Source: an uncultured Isoptericola sp.
GTDB taxonomy: Bacteria; Actinomycetota; Actinomycetes; Actinomycetales; Cellulomonadaceae
Assembly: GCA_947497265.1 (NCBI GenBank)
Contig: CANMFP010000011.1
Span: 1 to 64,000, forward strand
DNA: 64,000 bases
Direction: 5' to 3'
In this document: in pieces, positions 40,343 to 49,174 of the stretch
Layout: every line of letters begins with the position of its first letter
Position numbering within the stretch: position 1 is the first letter of the stretch
Notes under the pieces: model-generated
Seen by the model: the letters and a program-made list of their open reading frames with translations, nothing else
The model's database searches: none
Told to the model about the DNA's origin: nothing
Program-made: the position numbers and the translations under genes

Positions 40343-40992
40343 GGCCCGACCTGGTGCCCCTGCTGTGGGAGGCGTTCGGTCAGACCATGTTCATGGTGCT
40401 GATCACCCTGGCCGTCGGCGGGTTCCTCGGCCTGCTGCTCGGGCTCGGGCTGTACCTGTCCCGGCCTGGCAACCTGCTGGCGAGCCGCGGCGTGTTCGCC
40501 GTGCTCAACGTGGCCGTGAACATCGTGCGGCCGGTGCCGTTCCTCATCTTCCTGGTCGCCATCGGGCCGCTGACCCGGGCGTTCGTGGGGACCACGATCG
40601 GCATGGAGGCGTTCACGTTCGCGATGTGCATCATGGCGACGTTCGTGTTCGCCCGGCTGGTGGAGCAGAACCTCGTGTCCATCGACCCGGGCGTGATCGA
40701 GGCGGCCCGAGCGATGGGTGCCTCGCCGTTGCGGATCGTGCGGACCGTCGTCGTGCCCGAGGCGCTGTCGCCGCTGGTCCTGGGCTACACGTTCCTGTTC
40801 GTGGGCGTGCTCGACATGTCCGCGATCGCCGGCTACCTGGGCGGTGGCGGCCTGGGCGACTTCGCCATCGTCTACGGCTACCGGCAGTACGACTGGGCCG
40901 TGACGGCGATCGTCGTGGTGATCATCATCGTCATCGTCCAGCTCGTGCAGTGGCTGGGGAACTCGCTGGCCCGGAGGGCGCTGCGGCGCTGA
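40339..40992 (+). CDS. metI: Methionine ABC transporter permease
   Basis: A 217-residue permease with five or six TM helices; its ATG overlaps the metN stop (ATGA). MetI-type blocks: LLWEAFGQTMFMVLITLAVG, NIVRPVPFLIFLVAIGPLTR, the EAA coupling loop VIEAARAMGASPLRIVRTVV, VLGYTFLFVGVLDMSAIAGY and GGGGLGDFAIVYGYRQYDW. It forms the membrane channel for methionine import with MetN and MetQ. A normal length for the family. Confidence 0.95.
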   Translation: MRPDLVPLLWEAFGQTMFMVLITLAVGGFLGLLLGLGLYLSRPGNLLASRGVFAVLNVAVNIVRPVPFLIFLVAIGPLTRAFVGTTIGMEAFTFAMCIMATFVFARLVEQNLVSIDPGVIEAARAMGASPLRIVRTVVVPEALSPLVLGYTFLFVGVLDMSAIAGYLGGGGLGDFAIVYGYRQYDWAVTAIVVVIIIVIVQLVQWLGNSLARRALRR

Positions 40993-41074
40993 GGTCGCCT
41001 GGCCTGGTGAGGCAGGACACGTCGACGGCGGGTCCTCCGCCCCTGCGGCGGACCTGGTTGGCAGGATACGGCCC

Positions 41075-41890
41075 GTGTCGTCGTCGAAGACTGTTGCTCG
41101 GAGCGTGCTGAAGGGTGTCGGGATCACCCTCGCGGTCGTGCTCGCGCTGGCTGTGGCGCTGGTCGTCTGGATCTACTACGAGATCACCGTCCCGGACGAC
41201 GGCGACCGCATCGCCGAGCGCCAGGGTCAGGCCACCGCGCAGGAGATCGCCGTCGACCTCGAGCCGGGATACACCGACCCCCTCGACGCGGAGAACCTGG
41301 CGCAGCGCGTCGTCGACGGGTACGCCCCCGGCGTCACGGTGCTCGGCTGGGAGGGTAACTCCGGGACGGACGAGGGTGCCGTGGTGGAGGTGGCGGTCCG
41401 GACGCAGTTCGGGGGCTCGCGGAGCGGGTGGTTCGATCCCGGGAGCACGGCCGGGCAGTCGCTGACCTGCTGGCGGTTCACGGTGCACGCGCGCCAGCAC
41501 GACGGCGAGGCGTCTCGGGACGAGATCGGCTGCTCGGACGACCTGGACGGGGCGCCGGCGCCCGACCCGACGCCGCTGCCGTCCCTGGGTCCGGACGCCG
41601 AGGCGACGGTGCTCGCCACCCTGGACGACCTGGGCGACGACGCGACCCCGTCCGACGCCGAGTCCAGGCTGCGTAGCGCCTTCCCCGAGTTCGTGGACGT
41701 GCGGGCCGACCGCGAGGGTGACGAGCTGGTCGCCACGGTCGGCGTCGTGCGCTCCCGCGACTGCGTCGTGGGCGTCCGGCCCGACGGCGAGCCCGCCTGG
41801 CGGTACTCGGCCTTCGACCGGATCCAGCTCGAGCCGGGCGAGCTCGGTTGTGATCCCGGGCTGTACCTGCGCCCGATCACGACGCACTGA
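41075..41890 (+). CDS. Single-TM envelope protein of unknown function
   Basis: The protein has 271 residues from GTG 41075, which follows a CAGGAT (-10-like) by 7 nt. A basic start (VSSSKTVARSVLKG) leads into one TM helix (VGITLAVVLALAVALVVWIYYE), and the remaining 230 or so residues are outside. The external part is acidic with paired cysteines (LTCWRFTVHARQ, IGCSDDLDG, RDCVVGVRPDG, GELGCDPG), suggesting two disulfides. No family is recognised. Its 3' end overlaps the convergent NAD(P)-binding gene by 14 nt. Confidence 0.75.
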   Translation: MSSSKTVARSVLKGVGITLAVVLALAVALVVWIYYEITVPDDGDRIAERQGQATAQEIAVDLEPGYTDPLDAENLAQRVVDGYAPGVTVLGWEGNSGTDEGAVVEVAVRTQFGGSRSGWFDPGSTAGQSLTCWRFTVHARQHDGEASRDEIGCSDDLDGAPAPDPTPLPSLGPDAEATVLATLDDLGDDATPSDAESRLRSAFPEFVDVRADREGDELVATVGVVRSRDCVVGVRPDGEPAWRYSAFDRIQLEPGELGCDPGLYLRPITTH

Positions 41891-42509
41891 CGGTGATCCG
41901 CCGCTCGCCGCCCGGGTTCTCCAGCTCGTCGACGACGGCGACCGCCAGGTCCTCGACGCTGATCCGCGACGACCCATCAGCCGCCCTGAGAAGAACCGTC
42001 GTGCCACGCCGGTACCGACCGGTCCGCTCTCCGGGCGCCAGGACAGCCGGAGGGCTGAGGTAGGTCCAGTCGACCTCCGGCCGGCGCTCGCAGGCTCGGA
42101 GCTGTGCGGTGCTGGCGGACGCGACGGCGCGCCACGCCCGCGGGACGTACCGCTCGTCGTCGGCCACCAGCGTCGCCGGGTCGTCGGGGGTGCGCAACGA
42201 TCCGGCGCCGCCGATCACGATGAGCGGCACCCCGGCGGCGGCCGTGGCGTCGAGTGCCGGTTCGGTGAGTCCCACGATCGCCTCTTCGTGGCCGGCCGCC
42301 GGGCGGACCGCGAGCACGACGGCGTCCGCCCCGGCGACGGCGTCGGCCAGCGCGCGGGGCGATCCGACGTCGGCCGCGACCGGTGTGACGCCCGGGCGTG
42401 CCGGCCCTGAGCCTCGAGAGACGGCGCGGACGTGGTGCCCGCGCCACGTCGCCTCGGTCGTGATGCGACTGCCGACGGTCCCGGTCGCGCCGATAACGGT
42501 GATCTCCAT
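41877..42509 (-). CDS. NAD(P)H-binding (NmrA/YwnB-like) protein
   Basis: The 210-residue protein starts MEITVIGATGTVGSRITTEA, an atypical-SDR nucleotide-binding fold (GATGTVG). It continues HHVRAVSRGSG, DAVVLAVRPA, VPLIVIGGAGSL, DWTYLSPPAVLAPGERTGRY and SRISVEDLAVAVVDELENP. The layout matches small NAD(P)H-binding proteins annotated YwnB or NmrA-like, of unknown substrate. It starts 2 nt after the EamA transporter stop and is therefore in the same operon, divergent from a LysR regulator that probably controls both. Confidence 0.88.
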   Translation of the reverse strand: MEITVIGATGTVGSRITTEATWRGHHVRAVSRGSGPARPGVTPVAADVGSPRALADAVAGADAVVLAVRPAAGHEEAIVGLTEPALDATAAAGVPLIVIGGAGSLRTPDDPATLVADDERYVPRAWRAVASASTAQLRACERRPEVDWTYLSPPAVLAPGERTGRYRRGTTVLLRAADGSSRISVEDLAVAVVDELENPGGERRITVSAS

Positions 42510-42511
42510 GG

Positions 42512-43474
42512 TCAGCGTCCTTCCGGGACGTCGTGGGTCGGGGGCACGGCCGTCGCGTGGGGCCGCCGCGGGACCACCTGCCCGGCGAGCATCGCCAGCA
42601 GTGCCAGCCCGAACCCGACGAGCTGCAGGGGGGCCAGCGTCTGGCCGAGCACCGCCGCGCCGAGGACGGCCGCCGTCAGCGGGGACAGCAGCCCCAGGAA
42701 CGCCACGGCGGGGACGGACAGCCGGCGGATACCCGAGAACCAGAGCGTGTAGGCCACGAGCCCGCCGACGATCCCGAGCCAGAGGTAGCCGCCCAGCGCA
42801 GGGCCGTCGACGTGCGTCGGGACGCCCTCCACCAGGGCCGGCGGGACCAGGGCGAGGCCGCCGGCGGTGAGCAGCCAGCCGGCGAACGCCATCGGGCCGA
42901 CGCCGGGCGGTGGCCCCCACTTCTTGGTGAGCGTGACGCCGAGCGCCATGGCGGCCGCACCCCCGAGGCCGGCCACGATCCCGACCGGGTCGAGGGCGGC
43001 GTCGGGCCCGAGGACGACGAACCCGACGCCCAGCACCCCGACGGTCCCCCAGGCGAGCCGCCATCGCGACCACCTCTCGCCCAGGACGACGACGGCGAGG
43101 ACGGTGGCGAGGAGCGGTGTCGCGGCCCCCAGGGTCGCCGCGACGCCACCGGGCAGCCGTTCGGCGGCGACGAAGAGCAGGGGGAAGAACGCCCCGATGT
43201 TGAGCACGCCGAGGACGGCGGAGCGCCACCACCACGACCCTCGCGGCAGCGTGCGGGTCAGGGCGAGGGCGAGCAGCCCGGCGGGCAGGGCGCGCGCGGC
43301 GGCCGCGAACACGGGGTGGCCTGGCGGCAGCAGCTCGGTGGTCACGAGGTAGGTGGTGCCCCACACGATCGGGGTGACGGCGGTCAGGGCCGTGGTGCGC
43401 CACGATGCGCCCGCGACGGGCGTCGCGGGCAGGAGCGGCGTCGTCGAGCGCGGTGGTGGTGCGGTGGAGGTCAT
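42512..43474 (-). CDS. EamA-family (DMT) transporter
   Basis: The protein has 320 residues with ten TM helices in two EamA repeats: TPIVWGTTYLVTTELLPPGH, AVLGVLNIGAFFPLLFVAAE, RLPGGVAATLGAATPLLATV, and in the second half YTLWFSGIRRLSVPAVAFLG and LLSPLTAAVLGAAVLGQ. Such proteins export amino acids or other metabolites; the substrate is unknown. The start is ATG 43474. It is the first gene of a two-gene operon with the NAD(P)-binding protein, divergent from LysR with a palindrome between. Confidence 0.9.
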   Translation of the reverse strand: MTSTAPPPRSTTPLLPATPVAGASWRTTALTAVTPIVWGTTYLVTTELLPPGHPVFAAAARALPAGLLALALTRTLPRGSWWWRSAVLGVLNIGAFFPLLFVAAERLPGGVAATLGAATPLLATVLAVVVLGERWSRWRLAWGTVGVLGVGFVVLGPDAALDPVGIVAGLGGAAAMALGVTLTKKWGPPPGVGPMAFAGWLLTAGGLALVPPALVEGVPTHVDGPALGGYLWLGIVGGLVAYTLWFSGIRRLSVPAVAFLGLLSPLTAAVLGAAVLGQTLAPLQLVGFGLALLAMLAGQVVPRRPHATAVPPTHDVPEGR

Positions 43475-43532
43475 GGATCCAGCGTGCTTTCCGGGCCGGC
43501 CATGAGTCCAACACATGCTTGTCACCGCTTCG

Positions 43533-43547
43533 ATCGTGACTCACGAT
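43533..43547. promoter_or_regulatory. LysR-type binding site
   Basis: ATCGTGACTCACGAT has perfect 7-bp arms around one base and contains the T-N11-A LysR box. It lies 6 nt before the LysR start and overlaps its -10-like CACGAT (43542-43547), fitting autoregulation and control of the divergent EamA operon. Confidence 0.65.
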
Positions 43548-43553
43548 AGATCG

Positions 43554-44459
43554 ATGGAGCTGCAGCAGATGCGCTACGTGGTCGCCGTCGCGGAGGCGGG
43601 GAACTTCACCCGGGCCGCCGAGCGGTGCTTCGTCGTGCAGTCGGCGCTGAGCCACCAGGTCGCCGCCCTCGAGCGGGAGCTCGGCGTCCGGCTGTTCGCC
43701 CGCACCAGCCGACGGGTGGAGATCACCGCCGCGGGGGAGGCCTTCCTGGTCTCGGCGCGGGCCGCGCTGGAGGCCGCGGAGCGCGCCGGGGTCGACGCCG
43801 CCGCGGCAGCCGGCCTGGTGCGGGGAACCCTGCGGCTCGGCATCATCCCCACGGTGACGGCGTTCGACGTGCCGGCCGTGCTGCGGAGGTTCCGGTCCGC
43901 CCACCCGCACGTGGCGGTGTCGCTGCGGGTGGACGCCAGCGACGCGCTCATGGTGGCCGTCCGGGCCGGCGAGGCCGACGTCGCGGTGCTCGGCCTGCCT
44001 GACGAGGTCCCGCCGTCGGGCGTCGCCCACCGAGAGCTGGTCCGGGAGCGGCTGGTGGCCGCCGTCGGGTCGGGCCATGCGCTCGCCGGGCGTTCGCGCA
44101 TCGACCTCGAGGCGCTCGCGGACGAGCAGTTCGCCGACTTCCCGTCCGGGTCACCGGGGCGGGCGCAGAGCGACCGCGCGTTCGCGGCGGCGGGGCTGCA
44201 GCGCGCGGTCGCCTTCGAGGCGCCGTCGAGCGATCTCCTGATCGGCCTCGTCCGGGAGGGTCTGGCGGTCGCCATGCTGCCGGAGCCGTTGGTCACCGGG
44301 GCCGACAGCGTGACGGCGCTGCGGGTGACGCGCGGCCCGTCCAGGGTTCAGCACCTCGCATGGAGCGACCTCAACCCGAGCCCGGCGGCGCTGGCGTTCC
44401 TCGACCTGGTGGACGTCATTCCTCCGGCGGGCGGGCGCCGCCGTCGAGGAGACCGATGA
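43554..44459 (+). CDS. LysR-family regulator
   Basis: The protein has 301 residues from ATG 43554 (MELQQMRYVVAVAEAGNFTR). The winged HTH is AAERCFVVQSALSHQVAALE followed by RELGVRLFARTSRRVEITAA, and the effector domain is GTLRLGIIPTVTAFDVPAVL with VGSGHALAGRS. It is divergent from the EamA operon and probably activates it. Its 3' end overlaps the convergent MarR gene by 44 nt. An upstream start at 43515 would run through the operator and is rejected. Confidence 0.92.
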   Translation: MELQQMRYVVAVAEAGNFTRAAERCFVVQSALSHQVAALERELGVRLFARTSRRVEITAAGEAFLVSARAALEAAERAGVDAAAAAGLVRGTLRLGIIPTVTAFDVPAVLRRFRSAHPHVAVSLRVDASDALMVAVRAGEADVAVLGLPDEVPPSGVAHRELVRERLVAAVGSGHALAGRSRIDLEALADEQFADFPSGSPGRAQSDRAFAAAGLQRAVAFEAPSSDLLIGLVREGLAVAMLPEPLVTGADSVTALRVTRGPSRVQHLAWSDLNPSPAALAFLDLVDVIPPAGGRRRRGDR

Positions 44460-44910
44460 TGCGTGCGCTGAGGTCGCCGAGCGCGGCGGTGCCGAGCCCG
44501 CCGAGCGCGTCCAGGAGCGGGTCGCGGATCTCGCGCCGCTGAGAGCGGAGCACCCGGCCGACCACGCGGCGTCCGTCGCTGGTCAGCACGGCGTCGTAGG
44601 CGCGCCGTCCGCTCGTCGCCGGGCGGCGCTCGACGAGCCCCTGGCGCTCCAGGGCGGTCACGGCGTGGCTGATGCGGCTCGGGGAGAAACGCAGGGTGTC
44701 GGCAAGGCTCTTGAGCCCCAGGGTGTGGCTCTCGGCGGCGTGGAGGAGCACCAGGATCTTGAAGTGGCCGTGCGAGACCGCGCCGTCCCGCTGTGACTGC
44801 CGGTCCAGCGCGGTCTCGAGGAGGTGGGTGGCGAGGACGAGGTCCTGCCACACCGACGCCCGGCCGAGGCTGTCGTCGGGATCGACCCGCGCGTGCGGGT
44901 CGTGCGTCAC
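44416..44910 (-). CDS. MarR-family regulator
   Basis: The protein has 164 residues from GTG 44910 (VTHDPHARVDPDDSLGRASV). It has the winged HTH of MarR proteins: HGHFKILVLLHAAESHTLGL, KSLADTLRFSPSRISHAVTA, LERQGLVERRPATSGRRAYD, AVLTSDGRRVV. Its start overlaps the VOC dioxygenase stop (GTGA), so both are co-translated. An inverted repeat (45803-45818) upstream of the VOC gene is a plausible operator. MarR plus catechol-dioxygenase-like pairs (MhqR/MhqE type) respond to quinones; that effector is inferred. Confidence 0.9.
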   Translation of the reverse strand: MTHDPHARVDPDDSLGRASVWQDLVLATHLLETALDRQSQRDGAVSHGHFKILVLLHAAESHTLGLKSLADTLRFSPSRISHAVTALERQGLVERRPATSGRRAYDAVLTSDGRRVVGRVLRSQRREIRDPLLDALGGLGTAALGDLSARIIGLLDGGARPPEE

Positions 44911-45788
44911 GAATTCCCTTCCCGGCCCTGGGTGGCGGTGATGCTGACCGCGTTCGCCCAGGGGTCCTCGATGCTGACCGTGCGGCCGTCGTCGCGGACC
45001 GGGACGCGGTGGTGCTTCATGCGGTCGACCAGCTCGGCGACGTCGTCGGCCGTGGGCACCTCGATGTCCACCCGGCCGAGCCCGAGGGTCTGCTGACGAG
45101 GACCCGCGCCGCGGCTCTTCCACACGTTCATCGCCATGTGGTGGTGATAGCCGCCGGCGCTGACGAACACCGCCTGGTCGCCCAACGCCATCGTCACGTC
45201 GAAGCCCAGGCGGGTGGCGTAGAAGTCGCGGGCTGTCGTCACGTCGCCGACCGAGAGGTGGATGTGCCCCACCCGGGCGTCACCGACCGGGTCGCCGGCG
45301 AGCCCGTCGGCGTCGAGGTGCTCGCGCAGGTAGGCGCCGGGGTCGAGGAACACCGTGCCCATCTCGACCTGCCCGTGCGTCCAGCTCCACTGCGTCCGGT
45401 CACGGTCCCAGTAGAGCTCGACGCCGTTGCCCTCGGGGTCGTCGAAGTAGAACGCCTTGCTGACCAGGTGGTCGGCGGACCCGGTGAAGGACTCCGGGCG
45501 GCGGCGCGCGACCGAGTGGACCGCGGCGGCCAGGGCCGCCTCCGTGTCGAAGAGGATCGCGGTGTGGAACAGCCCGGCCTCGTGGGGTGAGGCGTGCCGG
45601 AGCTCGGGGGTGTGTGCCAGGACGACGACGGCGCGGCCGGACCGGCCGAGCGTGACGACGGGTCCGGTCTGCTCCAGCACGGTCAGGCCCACCTCGTCGC
45701 GATAGTAGGCGGTCATGCCGTCCAGGTCGGCGACGTTGAGGGTGACGGCACCCATGGCCGTGTCCGCTGCGAGAAGTGGTCCGCTCAT
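44907..45788 (-). CDS. VOC-family dioxygenase, catechol 2,3-dioxygenase-like
   Basis: The protein has 293 residues made of two vicinal-oxygen-chelate repeats. Metal-ligand positions are HTAILFD (His, residue about 75) and VGHIHLSVGDV (His about 171), with FYFDDPEGNGVELYWDRD supplying the late Glu and a final VSIEDPWANAVSITAT that lacks the usual VELY. The MGAVTLNVADLDGMTAYYRD start is typical of CatE/MhqE-like ring-cleavage enzymes. The substrate is probably a hydroquinone or catechol; this is inferred. It is the first gene of an operon with MarR. Confidence 0.88.
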   Translation of the reverse strand: MSGPLLAADTAMGAVTLNVADLDGMTAYYRDEVGLTVLEQTGPVVTLGRSGRAVVVLAHTPELRHASPHEAGLFHTAILFDTEAALAAAVHSVARRRPESFTGSADHLVSKAFYFDDPEGNGVELYWDRDRTQWSWTHGQVEMGTVFLDPGAYLREHLDADGLAGDPVGDARVGHIHLSVGDVTTARDFYATRLGFDVTMALGDQAVFVSAGGYHHHMAMNVWKSRGAGPRQQTLGLGRVDIEVPTADDVAELVDRMKHHRVPVRDDGRTVSIEDPWANAVSITATQGREGNS

Positions 45789-45802
45789 GATTCCGGCAAC
45801 TG

Positions 45803-45818
45803 ACTTGAACTCTCAAGT
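45803..45818. promoter_or_regulatory. Probable MarR operator
   Basis: ACTTGA and TCAAGT form a perfect 6-bp inverted repeat around ACTC, 15 nt upstream of the VOC gene that precedes marR. TTGA-N4-TCAA symmetry is typical of MarR-type sites. Confidence 0.6.
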
Positions 45819-45850
45819 ATTCCTGGGAAGTCGACGTCGGCACGGAGGGC

Positions 45851-46775
<925 letters not shown>

Positions 46776-46777
46776 GA

Positions 46778-46788
46778 CCACCCGGTGG
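46778..46788. promoter_or_regulatory. Palindrome shared by both MerR genes, copy 1
   Basis: CCACCCGGTGG (5-bp arms around C) is 38 nt upstream of this MerR start codon. The identical sequence is at 50085-50095, 36 nt upstream of the second MerR gene. Confidence 0.45.
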
Positions 46789-46826
46789 AGGGCGGCCCGC
46801 CACTCGGCTGAGCGACAGGAGACGAC

Positions 46827-47591
46827 ATGGCGTGGAGCACCCGAGAGCTCGCCGAACGCGCGGGCACGACGGTGAACACGATCCGCCACTACCACCGCAC
46901 CGGGCTGCTCGAGGAGCCCGAGCGTCGGTCCAACGGGTACAAGCAGTACGACGTGCATCACCTCGTGACCCTGCTCCGCATCCGGCGCCTGGTCAGCCTC
47001 GGTGTGCCGCTCGCCCAGATCGGCGACGTCCGTGCCCGTGCCGACAGCGCCTCCGAGGTGCTGCAAGCCCTCGACGCGGAGCTGCAGCAGGGCATCGCGC
47101 GGCTCGAGAAGGCGCGGGCGGACCTCGCCGTCATCCTGCGCGACGACGTGCCGGCCGACGTCCCGGCCGGATTCGAGTCCGTGGCATCCCAGCTCTCGGA
47201 GGCGGACCGGTCCATCGTCCACATCTACACCCAGCTGTACGACCAGTCGGCGCTCAGCGACATCCAGAAGCTCGTCGAGGCAGACACCGACGGTCTCGGA
47301 GCCGACCTGGACGAGCTGCCCGCCGACGCCGACGAGAACACCCGGCGCCGGCTGGTCGACAGGCTGGCGCCGGTCATCCTGCGCAACAACCGCGACTACC
47401 CGTGGCTGACCGACCCGATGGCCCACCTGGCCAAGGATCCGTCGTTCGCCGCGCAGACCCTGGCCCATGCCCTGAACGACCTGTACAACCCTGCGCAGCT
47501 CGACGTCCTCGAGCGCGCCCACACGCTGGCGACCGACCTCGAACGGACCATGCCAGAGCCCGAGGAGAAGGACACGACAGATGACGACTGA
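46827..47591 (+). CDS. MerR-family regulator 1
   Basis: The protein has 254 residues. The N-terminal MerR domain is MAWSTRELAERAGTTVNTIR then HYHRTGLLEEPERRSNGYKQ, YDVHHLVTLLRIRRLVSLGVPLAQIGDV (here YDVHHLVTLLRIRRLVSLG), followed by the dimer helix (SASEVLQALDAELQQGIARL). The C-terminal effector domain is helical, without cysteines for metal, so an organic ligand is likelier. It shares extended identity with the regulator at 50132. It overlaps the GPP34 gene by 11 nt. Likely activator of the hydrolase promoter upstream. Confidence 0.9.
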   Translation: MAWSTRELAERAGTTVNTIRHYHRTGLLEEPERRSNGYKQYDVHHLVTLLRIRRLVSLGVPLAQIGDVRARADSASEVLQALDAELQQGIARLEKARADLAVILRDDVPADVPAGFESVASQLSEADRSIVHIYTQLYDQSALSDIQKLVEADTDGLGADLDELPADADENTRRRLVDRLAPVILRNNRDYPWLTDPMAHLAKDPSFAAQTLAHALNDLYNPAQLDVLERAHTLATDLERTMPEPEEKDTTDDD

Positions 47592-48315
47592 GCACCCGGA
47601 CAACCCGCGGGCCGCCACACGAGGCGCCGACGACCCGACCCGGACCGGCGAGCCGATGCTGGCCGAGGATCTCCTCCTGCTGCTGTTCCAGCCCGGCTCG
47701 GGAACCATCGCCGGCGAGGGCACCCTGTACTACGTGCTCGCCGGGGCGGTCCTCGCCGACCTGGCCCTCGGTGACCACGTGCAGACCTTGCGCGGCCGGA
47801 CTGGTTCGCTGCTCGTCGGAGCCGCCGGCGAGCGTCCGCCCGTGGACCCGCTCCTGCGGACGAGCTGGGAGTATGTCGCGGACAAGCCCCGGGGGGTGCA
47901 GACCGTCCTGGCGGCCACGGGCCCGTCGCTGCGCCAGCCGATCCTGGACCGGCTGGTCGAACGGGGCGATCTGCGTCGGCGCACCCGCAAGACCCTCGGT
48001 CTGTTCACGACGACGGCCATCGAGGACGGCGACAGCGGCCGCAGGGCGAGGTTGCTCGGTGAGGTGCGCGCGGTGCTCATCGACCGGGTCGAGCCGACCC
48101 CGCGGACCGCCGCGCTCGCTGCCTTGCTCTACGGCAGCGGCACCCTGCCCCAGCTCGATCCGGAGATCCCGTGGACCTCTCCCGTGATCGGGCGTGCCGA
48201 GGAGCTCAAGGACGGCAGCTGGGGAGCCGCGGCCTCCGCCGAGGCGGTCACCCGGACGGTCACCGCCGTCGTGGTCAACAGCGTCGTGGTCGCCGCTGCC
48301 ACGCTGCCGCGCTGA
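47581..48315 (+). CDS. GPP34 (GOLPH3/Vps74-like) domain protein
   Basis: The protein has 244 residues. After a polar start it has the GPP34 pattern: MLAEDLLLLLFQPGSGTIAG, YYVLAGAVLADLALGDHV, VDPLLRTSWEYVADKPRGVQ, TVLAATGPSLRQPILDRLVE, RGDLRRRTRKTLGLFTTTAI, RARLLGEVRAVLIDRVEPTP and RTAALAALLYGSGTL. Eukaryotic members bind phosphatidylinositol 4-phosphate on the Golgi; bacterial ones are common in actinobacteria and uncharacterised. The 11-nt overlap with the MerR gene makes them one translational unit. A perfect hairpin terminator follows. Confidence 0.9.
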   Translation: MTTEHPDNPRAATRGADDPTRTGEPMLAEDLLLLLFQPGSGTIAGEGTLYYVLAGAVLADLALGDHVQTLRGRTGSLLVGAAGERPPVDPLLRTSWEYVADKPRGVQTVLAATGPSLRQPILDRLVERGDLRRRTRKTLGLFTTTAIEDGDSGRRARLLGEVRAVLIDRVEPTPRTAALAALLYGSGTLPQLDPEIPWTSPVIGRAEELKDGSWGAAASAEAVTRTVTAVVVNSVVVAAATLPR

Positions 48316-48326
48316 CAACGCGACCG

Positions 48327-48362
48327 GAGGTGCGGCCGCGCTGACAGCGCCGGCCGCACCTC
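48327..48362. terminator. Bidirectional terminator hairpin
   Basis: Perfect 12-bp arms (GAGGTGCGGCCG and CGGCCGCACCTC) with a 12-nt loop separate the convergent GPP34 and PEP-mutase-like genes, overlapping the latter's stop codon. Confidence 0.8.
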
Positions 48363-49131
48363 AGTTGAGCGCAGGAGTGTCCTCGGGGACGACGCCGTCG
48401 CCGTAGAGGTCTGTGGCCAGGTCGCGCAGCGCGCGCAGCGCGACCCGCTGCGTGAGCGGGCCGTAGGAGATGCGCGCGACGCCCAGCTCCTCGTACTCGG
48501 CCGCGGTCAACGCCCCCGGTACGCCGATGACGCTGAGCCGGCGCGGCCCGAGACCGGCCACGAGCCGCTGGGTCGACTCGCGGTCGAGCATGCCGGGCAC
48601 GAAGACGAGGCTCGCGCCGGCGTCGAGGAACGCCCGACCACGTTCGACGGCGTCGTCGAGGCTCTGGGTCAGCGGACGGTCGCCACCGCGCACCAGCGCG
48701 TCGGTGCGCGCGTTGAGCTGGAACGGGACGCCCTCCTGCTCGGCGACGCGCACGATGGCCTCCACGTTCGCCACCGCCTCGGTCAGCGGCACCAGGCGGT
48801 CCTCGACGTTCGCGCCGACCACACCGACGCCGATCGCGCGGCGGACCGACTCTCCCGGGTCGCCGAACCCCGCGTCGAGGTCGGCGGTCACCGGCAGGTC
48901 GGTCGCCGCCACGATCCGCGCCACGGCGGTCAGCGCGACGTCGAAGGGGATCTCCCCGTCCGTGAACCCGTGGCTCGCGGCGATGGAGTGCCCGGCGGTG
49001 GCGATCGCTCGCGTACCGGGCAGGTCGGCGACCGTGCGTGCACTGATCGCGTCCCAGACGTTCACGACACGGAGGATCTCGGGGGCCTCGTGGAGCGCCT
49101 TCAGCGCCTCGGCCTTCGTCAGGGTGCTCAT
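48361..49131 (-). CDS. Isocitrate lyase/PEP mutase-family protein
   Basis: The protein has 256 residues in the PEP-mutase/isocitrate-lyase TIM barrel: RVVNVWDAISARTVADLPGT, IATAGHSIAASHGFTDG, LPVTADLDAGFGDPGESVRR (Mg-binding Asp residues), GANVEDRLVPL, FQLNARTDALVRGG and GASLVFVPGML. The KKCGH-type lyase motif is absent, so it is a small uncharacterised member (2-methylisocitrate-lyase-like annotation is common) rather than true isocitrate lyase. ATG 49131 follows TAGCGT by 6 nt, indicating a leaderless message. Confidence 0.9.
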   Translation of the reverse strand: MSTLTKAEALKALHEAPEILRVVNVWDAISARTVADLPGTRAIATAGHSIAASHGFTDGEIPFDVALTAVARIVAATDLPVTADLDAGFGDPGESVRRAIGVGVVGANVEDRLVPLTEAVANVEAIVRVAEQEGVPFQLNARTDALVRGGDRPLTQSLDDAVERGRAFLDAGASLVFVPGMLDRESTQRLVAGLGPRRLSVIGVPGALTAAEYEELGVARISYGPLTQRVALRALRDLATDLYGDGVVPEDTPALN

Positions 49132-49174
49132 GGCACGACGCTACAGCGGCGCGCCGGGCCGGTCCGCACGACGC

